Source: Leisingera aquaemixtae
Lineage (GTDB): Bacteria > Pseudomonadota > Alphaproteobacteria > Rhodobacterales > Rhodobacteraceae
Assembly (NCBI RefSeq): GCF_001458395.1
Contig: NZ_CYSR01000002.1
Location: forward strand, 275,774-339,773
DNA length: 64,000 nucleotides
Direction: 5' to 3'
In this document: positions 1 through 9,220 of the stretch, piece after piece
Position numbering within the stretch: position 1 is the first letter of the stretch
Layout of the letters: every line of letters starts with the position of its first letter
Made by a program: the position numbers and the translations under genes
The notes under the pieces: model-generated
What the model was told of the DNA's origin: nothing
The model's database searches: none
Seen by the model: only the letters and a program-made list of their open reading frames with translations

Positions 1-1655
1 GCGCCGAGGGGCGGCTCCTGGTGCTGGGCCTGTTCTTTGTCTGCGCCTTCGGGGCGATCATTGCCCGCATGGCGATGACCGCGGTGTCCGAACCGGCCGA
101 GCCTGTGGCAAGCGTGCCGGGCAGCGCCATCGCCATGCAGCGCGCCGATATCGTCGACCGCGAAGGGCGCCTGCTGGCCACCAATTTCGAAACCCATTCC
201 CTTTATGCTCAGCCGCCGCAGATGATCGACCCCATTGGGGCGGCGGAAAAGCTGGTGGAGATCTTCCCCGACCTCGACCGCGAGCGGCTGATCAAGGATT
301 TCACCGGCAAGCGCAAGTTTTTGTGGGTAAAGAAGAAAATCAGCCCCGAACAGCTTCAGGCGGTGCATGACATCGGCGATCCCGGCCTGATGTTCGGCCC
401 GCGCGAAATGCGGCTTTACCCGAACGGCAGCCTCGCCGCGCATGTGCTGGGCGGCGCCGGTTTCGGCAAGGAGGGTGTGAACGCCGCCGAGGTGATCGGC
501 GTTGCCGGCGTGGAGCGCCAGTTCGACGACTACCTGCGCGACCCGGCCAACGCGGGCAAGCCGCTGCAACTGTCGCTGGACCTCACCGTGCAGGCGGCAG
601 CCGAGCAGGTGCTTTACGGCGGCATGAAGCTGATGAACGCCAAGGGCGCCACCTCGATCCTGATGGACACTCATACGGGCGAGGTGATCTCGGTGGTCTC
701 CTTCCCGGACTTCGATCCCAACGACCGGCCGCGCCCGCCGACCTCCGGGTTCGACCCCTCCGACAGCCCGCTGTTCAACCGCGCGGTGCAGGGCGTGTAT
801 GAGCTTGGCTCCACCTTCAAGATCTTCACCGCCGCGCAGGCGATGGATCTGGGGCTGGTGGGTGCCGACACCGTGATCGACACCCGCGGGCCGCTGCGCT
901 GGGGCCGCTTTGCGATCCGCGATTTCCGCAACTACGGCAACGAGATGTCGGTGACCAAGATCATCGTCAAATCCTCCAACATCGGCACCGCGCGGCTGGC
1001 GCAGCAAATCGGGGTGGAGCGGCAGAAGAGTTTCCTCCAGACGATGGGTATGCTGGACCCGACCCCGTTTGAAATCTCCGAAGCAGCAGGCGGAAAACCC
1101 CTCCTGCCGGCCAACTGGTCGGAGCTGTCGGCGATGACCATTTCCTACGGCCACGGCATCTCCACCACGCCGATGCATCTGGCGGCGGGCTATGCCGCGG
1201 TGGCCAACGGCGGCCGCTACGTGGCGCCGACGATTCTGAAGCGGAACGGCGCGCAGCTGGGCCAGCGGGTGATGAGCGAGGCCTCCGCCGCCGCCGCGCG
1301 CAAGATGTTGCGCAAGGTGGTCAGCGAAGGCACCGCATCTTTTGCCGAGGTCGAGGGCTATCAGGTGGGCGGCAAAACCGGCACCGCCGACAAGCCCAAG
1401 CCCCGCGGCGGCTATTACGAGGACAAGGTGATCGCCACTTTTGCCTCTATTTTCCCGGCACATGACCCCAAATACGTGCTGATCGTGACGCTGGACGAAC
1501 CCTCCATCATCGCCCACGGCGAGGAGCGCCGCACAGCCGGCTGGACTGCCACCCCGGTGGCGGCGGAGATGATCGGCCGCGTCGCGCCGCTCTTGGGCCT
1601 GCGTCCGCAAGTTGAACCCGCAGAGGTGACTGGTATAACCCTCACCTCGAACTAA
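1..1655 (+). CDS. ftsI: FtsI (PBP3), septal peptidoglycan transpeptidase, 5' end missing
   Basis: Class B penicillin-binding protein that cross-links septal peptidoglycan on the periplasmic face of the divisome. The frame is open from the first bases and already encodes the N-terminal membrane helix (about bases 15-75), so the short cytoplasmic start lies before the window. The GTG at 21 is internal. A dimerisation domain follows. The transpeptidase motifs are all intact: STFK with the nucleophilic Ser codon at 810-812, SSN at 972-980 and KTG at 1374-1382. murE starts 19 bases after the stop, so ftsI heads the part of the dcw operon visible here; ftsL and mraW would be expected just upstream. 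The family assignment is secure; only the length is unknown. Confidence 0.96.
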   Translation, partial: AEGRLLVLGLFFVCAFGAIIARMAMTAVSEPAEPVASVPGSAIAMQRADIVDREGRLLATNFETHSLYAQPPQMIDPIGAAEKLVEIFPDLDRERLIKDFTGKRKFLWVKKKISPEQLQAVHDIGDPGLMFGPREMRLYPNGSLAAHVLGGAGFGKEGVNAAEVIGVAGVERQFDDYLRDPANAGKPLQLSLDLTVQAAAEQVLYGGMKLMNAKGATSILMDTHTGEVISVVSFPDFDPNDRPRPPTSGFDPSDSPLFNRAVQGVYELGSTFKIFTAAQAMDLGLVGADTVIDTRGPLRWGRFAIRDFRNYGNEMSVTKIIVKSSNIGTARLAQQIGVERQKSFLQTMGMLDPTPFEISEAAGGKPLLPANWSELSAMTISYGHGISTTPMHLAAGYAAVANGGRYVAPTILKRNGAQLGQRVMSEASAAAARKMLRKVVSEGTASFAEVEGYQVGGKTGTADKPKPRGGYYEDKVIATFASIFPAHDPKYVLIVTLDEPSIIAHGEERRTAGWTATPVAAEMIGRVAPLLGLRPQVEPAEVTGITLTSN

Positions 1656-1674
1656 TCCAGGGTAGAGGGCCGCC

Positions 1675-3162
1675 ATGAGCAGCAGCAGACCAGACCAGCC
1701 TCTCAGCCAATTGGGGCTGACCGCCCGCGGCGGCGCCGACCCGCAGATCCGCGGGCTGGCGGTGGACAGCCGCGAGGTGCGCGACGGGTACCTTTTTGCG
1801 GCCCTTCCGGGCAGCCAGGTGCATGGCGCCAAATTCATCCCTGCCGCGCTGGAAAAGGGCGCCTCTGCGATCCTGACCGACGCCGCGGGCGCAGGCATCG
1901 CCGCCAAGGTGCTGGACGAAAGCCACGCCGCTTTGGTGGTGGTCGAAGACCCGCGCCAGACGCTGGCCTATGCCGCCGCGCTGTGGTTCGGCGGCCAGCC
2001 GCAGACCGTGGTGGCGGTGACCGGCACCAACGGCAAGACCTCGGTCGCGACCTTCGTGCGCCAGATCTGGACCGAGCTGGGCCATGAGGCCGTCAACATG
2101 GGCACCACCGGCATCGAAGGCGCCTGGAGCTATCCGCTGGCCCACACCACGCCGGAACCCATCACGCTTCACCGCGCATTGGCCGCTGCGGCAGATGCGG
2201 GTGTCACCCATGCGGCGATGGAGGCGTCCTCGCACGGGCTGGATCAGCGCCGCCTGGACGGGGTGCAGCTGGCCGCTGCGGGCTTCACCAATTTCACCCA
2301 GGACCATCTGGACTATCACGAGACGTTTGAGGCCTATTTTGCCGCCAAGGCGGGCCTGTTCCGCCGGGTGCTGCCGGACGAGGGTGTCGCAGTCATCAAC
2401 ATGAACGACCCCCGCGGGGCGGAAATGCGCGCTGTGGCCGCCGCCCGCGGGCAGGAGGTGATCAGCGTGGGCCGGGGGCTGGGCGACCTCAGCCTGCTGG
2501 GCCTGCGCTATGACGGCACCGGCCAGGACATGCGCTTTGCCTGGCATGACAAGCCGTTTCAGGTGCGCCTCAACCTCATCGGCGGCTTCCAGGCGGAAAA
2601 CGTGCTGCTCGCTTGCGGGCTGGTGATCGCCGGCGGCGAGGACCCGGAGCGGGTGTTTGAGACCCTGCAGCATCTGACCACCGTGCGCGGCCGGATGCAG
2701 CTGGCGGCGGAGCGCGACAATGGCTCTGCCGTGTTTGTCGACTATGCCCACACACCCGACGCGGTCGCCAGCGCCATCAAGGCGCTGCGCCCGCATGTGC
2801 TGGGCCGGCTGATCGCCATCGTCGGCGCCGGCGGCGACCGGGACACCACCAAGCGGCCCCTGATGGGGCAGGCGGCGCATGAGAACGCCGATGTGGTGAT
2901 CGTCACCGACGACAACCCCCGCAGCGAGGATCCGGCAGTGATCCGTGCCGCAGTGAAGGGCGGCGCGCCGGACTGTATCGAGATTGGCGACCGCGCCGAG
3001 GCGATCCTGCGCGGCGCCGACATGCTGGGGCCGGGCGATGCGCTGATCATCTGCGGCAAGGGGCATGAGACCGGCCAGACCGTGGGCGACACGGTGCTGC
3101 CCTTTAACGATGTGGAGCAGGCCAGCATTGCCGTGGCCGCGCTGGACGGGAGGATGGCATGA
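1675..3162 (+). CDS. murE: MurE, UDP-MurNAc-L-Ala-D-Glu:meso-diaminopimelate ligase
   Basis: Cytoplasmic ATP-dependent Mur ligase that adds the third residue of the peptidoglycan stem peptide. The 495-residue protein has the usual family length and three-domain order: the UDP-binding N-domain, a central ATPase with P-loop TGTNGKT at about residues 116-122, and a C-terminal domain. Residues about 413-416 read DNPR, the signature that selects meso-diaminopimelate over lysine, as expected for a Gram-negative. The stop overlaps the murF start in an ATGA arrangement, implying translational coupling. The ATG at 1675 is the first good start after ftsI; its Shine-Dalgarno is weak, consistent with coupled translation from upstream. 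Confidence 0.97.
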   Translation: MSSSRPDQPLSQLGLTARGGADPQIRGLAVDSREVRDGYLFAALPGSQVHGAKFIPAALEKGASAILTDAAGAGIAAKVLDESHAALVVVEDPRQTLAYAAALWFGGQPQTVVAVTGTNGKTSVATFVRQIWTELGHEAVNMGTTGIEGAWSYPLAHTTPEPITLHRALAAAADAGVTHAAMEASSHGLDQRRLDGVQLAAAGFTNFTQDHLDYHETFEAYFAAKAGLFRRVLPDEGVAVINMNDPRGAEMRAVAAARGQEVISVGRGLGDLSLLGLRYDGTGQDMRFAWHDKPFQVRLNLIGGFQAENVLLACGLVIAGGEDPERVFETLQHLTTVRGRMQLAAERDNGSAVFVDYAHTPDAVASAIKALRPHVLGRLIAIVGAGGDRDTTKRPLMGQAAHENADVVIVTDDNPRSEDPAVIRAAVKGGAPDCIEIGDRAEAILRGADMLGPGDALIICGKGHETGQTVGDTVLPFNDVEQASIAVAALDGRMA

Positions 3163-4559
3163 CGCTCTGGACCGCAAATGAGGCCGCCGCTGCCACCGGC
3201 GGGCGGGCGCAGGGGGACTGGGCTGTCTCCGGCCTGTCGATCGACACCCGGACCATCGCGCCCGGCGATCTGTTCGTGGCCCTGAAAGCCGCGCGCGACG
3301 GCCATGACTTCGTGGCGCAGGCGCTGGAGAAGGGCGCAGGCGCGGCGCTGGTTTCCCGTGTGCCTGAGGGTGTTCCAGCGGATGCGCCGCTTCTGATCGT
3401 GGACGATGTGCAGGCGGGGCTGGAGGCCTTGGGCAAGGCCTCGCGCGCCCGCACGGACGCCAAGGTCGTGGCCGTCACCGGCTCGGTCGGCAAGACCTCG
3501 ACCAAGGAAATGCTGGCGCGGATGCTGTCGGATCAGGGCCGCACCCATGCCGCGGTCGCCAGCTACAACAACCACTGGGGCGTGCCGCTGACTTTGGCGC
3601 GGATGCCGCGCGATGCCGAATATGCGGTGATCGAGATCGGCATGAACCACCCGGGCGAGATCGCGCCGCTCGCAATACAGGCGCGCCCGCATGTGGCGAT
3701 GGTGACCACTGTCGCCGCGGTGCATCTGGAGGCGTTTGAAAACGTCGAGGGCATCGCCCGCGAGAAAGCCGCGATCATGGAAGGGCTGGAGCCCGGCGGC
3801 GTGGCGGTGCTGAACGCTGATGTCGCCGAAGCGCATGTGCTGCGCGATGTGGCCTCAGATCTGGGCGTCTCTGCCCGCTGGTTCGGCGAGAGCGCTTCTG
3901 ACTACACCCTGCACTCTGCCGGGATCGAAGGCGAGGAGACCGTCGCCCGCGCCACCGCAAACGGACGGGAAGTAGAGCTGCATATTCAATCGCTTGGCGC
4001 GCATTTTGCGATGAACGCCTTGGGCGCGCTGGCCTGTGTCGAGGCGCTGGGGGCTGATCCGGTCAAAGCAGCCGGAAGCCTCGCCCTGTGGTCGCCGGTC
4101 AAGGGCCGCGGCGTGCGCGAGGCGGTCCGGCTGGCGGGCGGCGAGATCACCCTGCTGGACGACAGCTACAACGCCAATCCGACCTCGATGGCGGCGGCGC
4201 TGGCGGTGCTGGCGGCCACGCCGGGGCAGGGCCGCAGGGTCGCCTATGTCGGCGACATGAAGGAGCTTGGCCCGCAGGAAGTGGAACAGCACGCCGGGCT
4301 GGCGGATCTGGACGCGGTCAAAGGTATCGACAAGATCCACTGCATCGGCCCGCTGATGCGGGCGCTGCACAAGGCCCTGCCGGAAGGCAAACGCGGCGGC
4401 TGGTATCAGACCAGCGACGAGGCGGTGCCCGGGCTGGCAGGCGAAATCCAAGGCGGCGATATCGTGCTGGCCAAGGGCTCTTTGAGCATGGCGCTGGCCA
4501 AGATCGTTGACGGCATCCGCGAAATGGGTCAATCCGGCCCCAACTCAGAAAACGCTTAA
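3159..4559 (+). CDS. murF: MurF, UDP-MurNAc-tripeptide:D-Ala-D-Ala ligase
   Basis: Cytoplasmic ligase that attaches D-Ala-D-Ala (made by Ddl, encoded at 17142) to complete the UDP-MurNAc-pentapeptide. The protein has 466 residues, with a Mur N-domain, P-loop TGSVGKTST at about residues 107-115, the conserved YNNHWGVP stretch shortly after it, and the C-domain DSYNANP motif. The ATG lies inside the last codons of murE (four-base overlap), so the two are translationally coupled. mraY follows after 22 bases. Nothing unusual is seen; length and motifs match the family. Confidence 0.97.
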   Translation: MTLWTANEAAAATGGRAQGDWAVSGLSIDTRTIAPGDLFVALKAARDGHDFVAQALEKGAGAALVSRVPEGVPADAPLLIVDDVQAGLEALGKASRARTDAKVVAVTGSVGKTSTKEMLARMLSDQGRTHAAVASYNNHWGVPLTLARMPRDAEYAVIEIGMNHPGEIAPLAIQARPHVAMVTTVAAVHLEAFENVEGIAREKAAIMEGLEPGGVAVLNADVAEAHVLRDVASDLGVSARWFGESASDYTLHSAGIEGEETVARATANGREVELHIQSLGAHFAMNALGALACVEALGADPVKAAGSLALWSPVKGRGVREAVRLAGGEITLLDDSYNANPTSMAAALAVLAATPGQGRRVAYVGDMKELGPQEVEQHAGLADLDAVKGIDKIHCIGPLMRALHKALPEGKRGGWYQTSDEAVPGLAGEIQGGDIVLAKGSLSMALAKIVDGIREMGQSGPNSENA

Positions 4560-4581
4560 GAAAAACGAGGGAAGGGCCAGG

Positions 4582-5664
4582 ATGCTCTATTGGCTGACCG
4601 CTTTGTCGGACGGGGGGGATTTTTACAACCTGTTCCGCTATATCACATTCCGCGCAGGCGGCGCCTTTTTGACCGCGCTGGTCTTCGGCTTCCTGTTCGG
4701 CAAGCCGCTGATCAACGTGCTGCGCAAGCGGCAGGGCAAGGGCCAGCCGATCCGCAACGACGGGCCGGAGGGGCATTTCTCCAAGGCGGGCACCCCGACC
4801 ATGGGGGGCTTGCTGATCGTCGGCGCGCTGCTGACCGCGACGCTGATGTGGGCGCGCTGGGATAACCCCTTTGTCTGGCTGGTTCTGTTTGTGACCATGG
4901 CCTATGGCCTCATCGGCTTTGCCGATGACTATGCCAAGGTCTCCAAGCAGAACACCAAGGGCGTGCCGGGTAAGGTGCGGCTGCTGCTGGGGGTACTGAT
5001 CGCGGTGACCGCCTCGCTGTGGGCCGCGGCCTATCACCCGGAGCCGCTGCAGAACCAGCTGGCGCTGCCGGTGTTCAAGGACACGCTGATCAATCTCGGG
5101 ATCTTCTACGTGCCGTTTTCGATCTGCGTCATCGTCGGCGCTGCCAATGCGGTAAACCTGACCGATGGCCTGGACGGGCTGGCGATCATGCCGTCGATGA
5201 TTGCGGCCGGCACGCTGGGCGTCATCGCCTATGCGGTGGGGCGGGTCGACTTTACCGAATATCTGGACGTGCACTACGTGCCCGGCACCGGCGAGATCCT
5301 GATCTTCACCGCGGCACTGTTCGGCGCGGGCCTCGGCTTCCTGTGGTACAACGCGCCGCCGGCGGCGGTGTTCATGGGCGACACCGGCTCGCTGGCGCTG
5401 GGCGGTGCCCTGGGCGCCATCGCGGTCGCCACCAAGCATGAGCTGGTTCTGGCCATCGTCGGCGGCCTGTTCGTGGTCGAAGCGCTGTCGGTGATCATCC
5501 AGGTGCTCTACTTCAAGCGCACCGGACGGCGGGTGTTCCTGATGGCGCCGATCCATCACCACTATGAGAAAAAGGGCTGGGCGGAACCGACCATCGTGAT
5601 CCGCTTCTGGATCATCTCGCTGATCCTGGCGATGATCGGCCTGGCAACGCTGAAGGTGCGCTGA
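4582..5664 (+). CDS. mraY: MraY, phospho-MurNAc-pentapeptide translocase
   Basis: Integral membrane enzyme that transfers phospho-MurNAc-pentapeptide to undecaprenyl phosphate to give lipid I. The ATG at 4582 gives 360 residues, the normal MraY length, and is preceded by a purine-rich GAGGGAAGGG. An in-frame extension back to 4507 would overlap murF and is not family-like. Catalytic landmarks are present: FADDYAK (the DDxxK-type aspartate pair), NLTDGLDGL, and the C-terminal HHHYEKKGW histidine cluster. About ten hydrophobic segments alternate with charged loops. It is followed by a short hairpin (5677-5696) and then an unusually long spacer before the reverse-strand glsA; in a typical dcw cluster murD would come next. 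Confidence 0.97.
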   Translation: MLYWLTALSDGGDFYNLFRYITFRAGGAFLTALVFGFLFGKPLINVLRKRQGKGQPIRNDGPEGHFSKAGTPTMGGLLIVGALLTATLMWARWDNPFVWLVLFVTMAYGLIGFADDYAKVSKQNTKGVPGKVRLLLGVLIAVTASLWAAAYHPEPLQNQLALPVFKDTLINLGIFYVPFSICVIVGAANAVNLTDGLDGLAIMPSMIAAGTLGVIAYAVGRVDFTEYLDVHYVPGTGEILIFTAALFGAGLGFLWYNAPPAAVFMGDTGSLALGGALGAIAVATKHELVLAIVGGLFVVEALSVIIQVLYFKRTGRRVFLMAPIHHHYEKKGWAEPTIVIRFWIISLILAMIGLATLKVR

Positions 5665-5676
5665 CGGCAGCGCAGC

Positions 5677-5696
5677 GGTGGGCGGAATCGCCCACC
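5677..5696 (+). terminator. Hairpin after mraY
   Basis: Perfect 8-bp inverted repeat GGTGGGCG - GAAT - CGCCCACC starting 13 bases after the mraY stop. No T-run follows, so it may be an mRNA-stabilising or Rho-linked structure, or a small dispersed repeat, rather than an intrinsic terminator. Confidence 0.4.
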
Positions 5697-6209
5697 CTAC
5701 GGCTCTTGGCCGCCGCGCTGTTTCTTTGGCGGGGCGGTTTGAACTCTCTGATCTCTGGAACCGCTCGGGGCTGACGCTTCGGGCGGTTTGTCTTTCAAGA
5801 AGAAGGCGGCGCCGCCGGAGGGGCGGAGCATCGGATGGCCCCTGCCACGGGGCCATGTCCGTCTATCGGCCTGTGCGGACCCGCCCTGCACCCAATGAGG
5901 AGGTGGTCTGAGGGGGCCGGTCTCCTGGTCTTCTCGTTGCAACGGTTCGAACGTAGCGCAGGCGAGTGAAGGTCCGGTGAGAGCACCGGTCGCTGGTTGC
6001 GCAACACCTGCTGCAAGACACCCGCCCGGCGGCACGCCGGGCAGCGCCCGGACCGACCCCACGGGGAGGGCGCTTTACGCCCACCCCTCGGTCCGGGCGC
6101 TGCCCATGGTGGCGAATTCGGGATTTCAACTTAAATGCGATTTGATAGGTGTGGATTCAGCTGAGGTTGATGCCCTGCTGTAAGGTGGGCGGGTGGCTTG
6201 GGAGTTGAT
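5697..6209. other. Intergenic stretch between mraY and the glsA island
   Basis: Non-coding as far as can be judged. Open frames exist on both strands (for example 5697-6062 reverse and 5977-6183 forward), but they have no credible ribosome site or recognisable product and follow the GC-rich palindromes. The only clear structure is the composite palindrome at 6024-6105. After about base 6115 the base composition turns noticeably AT-richer than the surroundings, which suggests foreign or decayed sequence. Confidence 0.5.
6024..6105. repeat. Composite palindromic repeat, copy A
   Basis: A small hairpin (arms 6025-6030 and 6036-6041) leads directly into a perfect 18-bp inverted repeat (6039-6056 with 6088-6105). 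The interior can form a second hairpin: GGGG-A-GGGCG at 6063-6072 pairs with CGCCC-A-CCCC at 6078-6087. The 3' arm of the first hairpin overlaps the outer stem by three bases, so the two folds compete. The same architecture, with the same 12-base ends GGGCAGCGCCCG and CGGGCGCTGCCC, recurs at 40772-40848. A truncated copy lies at 38939-38978. Confidence 0.8.
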
Positions 6210-6323
6210 ATGTTGGATTTCTTTGTGGCATCGGAGTACCAAACCCAATTTTGGGCTTTATCGTCCGCTATAGCTGGCTGCGTGGCTTGGTTCCTGCTGA
6301 CCCGAGGAAGGGACGGAAGTTAA
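6210..6323 (+). CDS. Possible 37-residue single-pass membrane peptide
   Basis: Short ORF with ATG at 6210, a GGGAG Shine-Dalgarno-like stretch five bases upstream and a TAA stop. It encodes 37 residues with one hydrophobic segment (about residues 14-31) followed by a basic end (LLTRGRDGS). Codon use (TTA, ATA, CGA, AGG) is unlike the neighbouring dcw genes, consistent with imported or decaying DNA. No family is recognised. It sits between mraY and a murD remnant, so it could equally be a chance ORF in a scar. Confidence 0.25.
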   Translation: MLDFFVASEYQTQFWALSSAIAGCVAWFLLTRGRDGS

Positions 6324-6433
6324 CCGTGCGGGCCAAGGTCAGGCTTCGGAGACGACGTCATCAAGACCTTGCCTAACTCTGCTTGCGTTTCCGTTGTCTC
6401 TCTGTGCTGGGTGCGGCGAAAACCAAGGATGTG

Positions 6434-6510
6434 CGGAGGGCAGGCGATGATCCACTTCAAGGATTATGAGCGTGCAAAGGTGGTAGTACCGGGGCGCTCG
6501 GTGCAACCGG
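6434..6510 (+). pseudogene. Degraded copy of the murD 5' end
   Basis: From the ATG at 6447 the frame begins M-I-x-x-K-x-Y-E-x-A-K-x-x-V-x-G. This matches the first 16 codons of the intact murD (start 7569) at nine positions, and GCAGGCGATGATC is identical across both start sites. Several differences are silent (AAG/AAA, GCA/GCG), so this looks like the start of a diverged murD rather than a recent copy. Homology fades after about 20 codons, where the 3' end of reverse-strand glsA begins (6512). It marks a recombination or insertion scar. Confidence 0.7.
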
Positions 6511-6511
6511 T

Positions 6512-7426
6512 TCAGAACACCGACCAATCCATCTCGCGGGCCAGCCGCTCCATCGCTTCGGTGCCCAGCTTGGAATTGCCGTTGTGGTCCAGGCCCGGGG
6601 ACCACACCGCAACGCTGGCCTTGCCGGGCACGATGGCCAGGATGCCGCCGCCGACACCGCTTTTGGCGGGCAGGCCGACGCGGTAGGCAAACTCGCCCGA
6701 CCCGTCGTAATGGCCGCAGGTCAGCATCAAGGCGCTCAGGCGCCGGACCCGGCCCTGCGACACCAGGCTTGGCCCCTTGTCGGCCCCGATCAGGAAACGC
6801 CCCGCCTTGGCCAGCTGCACCGTCGTCATTTCGGTGGCGCATTGGTGGAAATAGGTGCCGAGCGTCTTTTCCGGCGTGTTCTTGAGGTTGCCGAAGGACG
6901 CCAGGAAGTTGGCAAGGGCAAAGTTCCGGTGGCCGTGGCGGGTTTCCGAACTGGCCACGGCCTTGTTGATGTGGATGTCGTCGTCACCCGCCGCGGCGCG
7001 GATGAAGCCGAGGATTTCCGCCAGCGCCTCCTTTGGCTCGCGGCCCGCCAGCAGCTCATCCGTGGTGACGATGGCGCCTGCGTTGACAAAAGGGTTGCGG
7101 GGGCGGCCGCGCTCATGCTCCAGCTGGACGATGGAATTGAAGGCGGTGCCCGAGGGCTCGCGCCCGACACGGTTCCACAGCTGGTCGCCTGCACGCCCCA
7201 GCGCGATGGCGAGGGTGAACACCTTGGTGATGCTTTGCGCCGAAAACCGGGTCAGCGCATCGCCTGCGTGAAACAGCTTGCCATCGGCGGTGGCGACCGC
7301 AATGGCGAACTGGTCCGGGTCGACCTGCCCGAGTTCGGGAATATAGCTGGCGACCGCGCCGCGGTCGGTGCGGCGTTGCATGCCCGCGCTGATCCGGTCG
7401 AGCAAGGTTTGCATATCCGGTGCCAC
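6512..7426 (-). CDS. glsA: Glutaminase A
   Basis: Cytoplasmic glutaminase of the serine-dependent beta-lactamase-like fold, hydrolysing L-glutamine to glutamate and ammonia. The protein has 304 residues, close to the E. coli YbaS/YneH length. The nucleophile motif is FSAQSITK, with Ser65 and Lys68 as the S-x-x-K pair. The conserved PFVNAGAI and the C-terminal KSGVGGGI stretch are also visible. A second possible start is the ATG four codons later. The gene lies in reverse orientation between mraY and murD, an unusual place, and is flanked by a murD 5' remnant on its 3' side. Supply of glutamate for D-Glu (the MurD substrate) is conceivable, but the orientation and the scar argue for simple insertion. 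Confidence 0.93.
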   Translation of the reverse strand: MAPDMQTLLDRISAGMQRRTDRGAVASYIPELGQVDPDQFAIAVATADGKLFHAGDALTRFSAQSITKVFTLAIALGRAGDQLWNRVGREPSGTAFNSIVQLEHERGRPRNPFVNAGAIVTTDELLAGREPKEALAEILGFIRAAAGDDDIHINKAVASSETRHGHRNFALANFLASFGNLKNTPEKTLGTYFHQCATEMTTVQLAKAGRFLIGADKGPSLVSQGRVRRLSALMLTCGHYDGSGEFAYRVGLPAKSGVGGGILAIVPGKASVAVWSPGLDHNGNSKLGTEAMERLAREMDWSVF

Positions 7427-7568
7427 GCGCCGCGTCCTCCTGTTTCTTCAGGGCGAATTTCGGGCATGGGCCGGGGCTTGTCAATCTGACGGCCCTGGCT
7501 GAGGGCACTGGCAAAGCCTGAAGGGATCGGGTAGCGGTTTCTGCACGGATTTCGAGGGAGTGCAGGCG

Positions 7569-8966
7569 ATGATCCCGGTCAAAGGATATGAGGGCGCGAA
7601 ACTGGCGGTTCTGGGGCTGGGACGGTCCGGCCTGGCCACCGCCCGCGCGGTGCGGGCAGGCGGCGCCGAGGCGCTGTGCTGGGATGACAACCCCGCAGCG
7701 CGGGAGGCGGCGGAGGCGGAAGGCTTCACCTGCCGCGATCTGCATAAACCGGGCGCCTTTGACGATGTGGCGGCGCTGATCACCTCGCCCGGCATTCCGC
7801 ATCTTTACCCGAAACCCAATCCGGTGATCCGCGCCGCGATGGAGGCGGGGGTGCCGGTGGACAATGACATCGGGCTGTTCTTCCGCTCCTTCGCGGATGC
7901 CGACTGGCAGATGCACGACCAGCCGCCGCGGGTGGTGGCGGTCACCGGCTCCAACGGCAAATCCACCACGGTGGCGCTGCTGCACCACATCCTGCAGGAG
8001 GCGGGCCGCGAGAGCCAGCTGGCGGGCAACATCGGCCGCGGCGTCTTGGACATCGACCCGCCGGGCGAGGGCGGCGTGGTGGTTCTGGAGCTGTCGAGCT
8101 ATCAGACCGAACTGGCCCGCGCGCTGACCCCGGATGTGGCGGTCTTCACCAACCTGTCGCCGGACCACCTGGACCGGCATGGCGGCATGGGCGGCTATTT
8201 CGCCGCTAAGCGGCGGCTGTTCGCCGAAGGCGGGCCGGACCGCGCCGTCATCGGCATCGACGAGGACGAGGGGCTGTTTCTGGCAGGCCAGCTGTCCGAG
8301 GGCGCCAGCGACGACCGGGTGATCCGCATTTCCGCCGCGCGCAAGCTGACGGGGCCGGGCTGGCAGGTCTTTGCCCGCAAGGGGTTCCTGTCTGAGTACC
8401 GCAAGGGGCGGCAGGCGGCCTCGATCGGCCTGCGGGAGATGACCGGCCTGCCGGGCGCGCACAACCACCAGAACGCCTGCGCGGCCTATGCGGCGGCACG
8501 CACGCTGGGTCTGGCACCGCGGGTGATCGGCGACGCGATGGCGACTTTCCCGGGTCTGCCGCATCGCAGCCAGACCATCGCTGAGGCGGCGGGCGTGCGC
8601 TATGTGAATGACAGCAAGGCCACCAATCTGGACAGTGCAGTGAAGGCCTTGAGTGCGTTCAAGAACATCCGCTGGATCTGCGGCGGCTTGGAGAAGGACG
8701 GCGGGCTGGAAGCGCTGAAGGGGCAGACCGGCAATGTGCAAAAGGCCTATGTGATCGGCCGCGAGGCGGCCGGTTTTGCCCTGCAGCTGGATGTGGAGGC
8801 GGAGGTCTGCACCACGATGGATGCTGCGGTGGAACGTGCGATGGCGGAGGCGCAGGCGGGCGACACCGTGCTGCTGGCACCGGCGGCGGCGAGTTTCGAC
8901 CAGTACGACAACTTCGAGCAGCGCGGCGAGGATTTCATCGCTGAGGTGAAGAAGCGGCTGGGGTAG
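7569..8966 (+). CDS. murD: MurD, UDP-MurNAc-L-Ala:D-Glu ligase
   Basis: Cytoplasmic Mur ligase that adds D-glutamate. The protein has 465 residues from the ATG at 7569 (the GTG three codons upstream is less likely). It has the N-terminal Rossmann-like UDP site (LGLGRSG), the P-loop TGSNGKST near residues 125-132, and the HRSQTIAE / DSKATN C-domain motifs. A GAGGGAG stretch lies about 10 bases upstream. Because the reverse-strand glsA separates it from mraY, murD probably needs its own promoter in the 140-base gap after the glsA start. A diverged copy of its first codons survives at 6447. Confidence 0.96.
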   Translation: MIPVKGYEGAKLAVLGLGRSGLATARAVRAGGAEALCWDDNPAAREAAEAEGFTCRDLHKPGAFDDVAALITSPGIPHLYPKPNPVIRAAMEAGVPVDNDIGLFFRSFADADWQMHDQPPRVVAVTGSNGKSTTVALLHHILQEAGRESQLAGNIGRGVLDIDPPGEGGVVVLELSSYQTELARALTPDVAVFTNLSPDHLDRHGGMGGYFAAKRRLFAEGGPDRAVIGIDEDEGLFLAGQLSEGASDDRVIRISAARKLTGPGWQVFARKGFLSEYRKGRQAASIGLREMTGLPGAHNHQNACAAYAAARTLGLAPRVIGDAMATFPGLPHRSQTIAEAAGVRYVNDSKATNLDSAVKALSAFKNIRWICGGLEKDGGLEALKGQTGNVQKAYVIGREAAGFALQLDVEAEVCTTMDAAVERAMAEAQAGDTVLLAPAAASFDQYDNFEQRGEDFIAEVKKRLG

Positions 8967-9065
8967 GCTGTCAGCGGGGAGGGGGCTTCAGGCTCACCCA
9001 AGCGGAATACCCGCTTCGCACCCGCCTTCACTTGTCCTGTGCCTGCCAGAGCTGCCGCGCGCGCC

Positions 9066-9116
9066 CAAGGGAAATAGCGGTATCCGCCTGCGGCGGAGCC
9101 TCCGCGATTTCCCTTG
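9066..9116. repeat. Near-perfect inverted repeat with inner hairpin
   Basis: Fifteen-base arms at 9066-9080 and 9102-9116 pair with one mismatch (CAAGGGAAAT core) and enclose a smaller CCGCC-TGC-GGCGG hairpin (9084-9096). It sits between the convergent murD and MarR genes. It could act as a bidirectional terminator-like structure or be a dispersed repeat; no T-run is present. Confidence 0.5.
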
Positions 9117-9220
9117 ACCCCGCCCGTCATCCCTGGCCGCCCGTGCCCAAGCGAAGGCGGCTCCGAAGCGGAAAGCTCCAAACGGTCCGGTGCCGGACGG
9201 CCCGTGGCGGCGGCTGAGCG

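Noticed and set aside
1642..3177. 511-residue reverse ORF across murE
   Set aside because: Antisense shadow; murE is intact with P-loop and DNPR motif.
5930..6020. Possible tRNA-like fragment (GTTCGAAC)
   Set aside because: No acceptor stem or cloverleaf could be drawn around it.
5697..6062. Reverse ORFs in the mraY-glsA gap
   Set aside because: No ribosome sites, no recognisable products, and driven by GC-rich palindromes.
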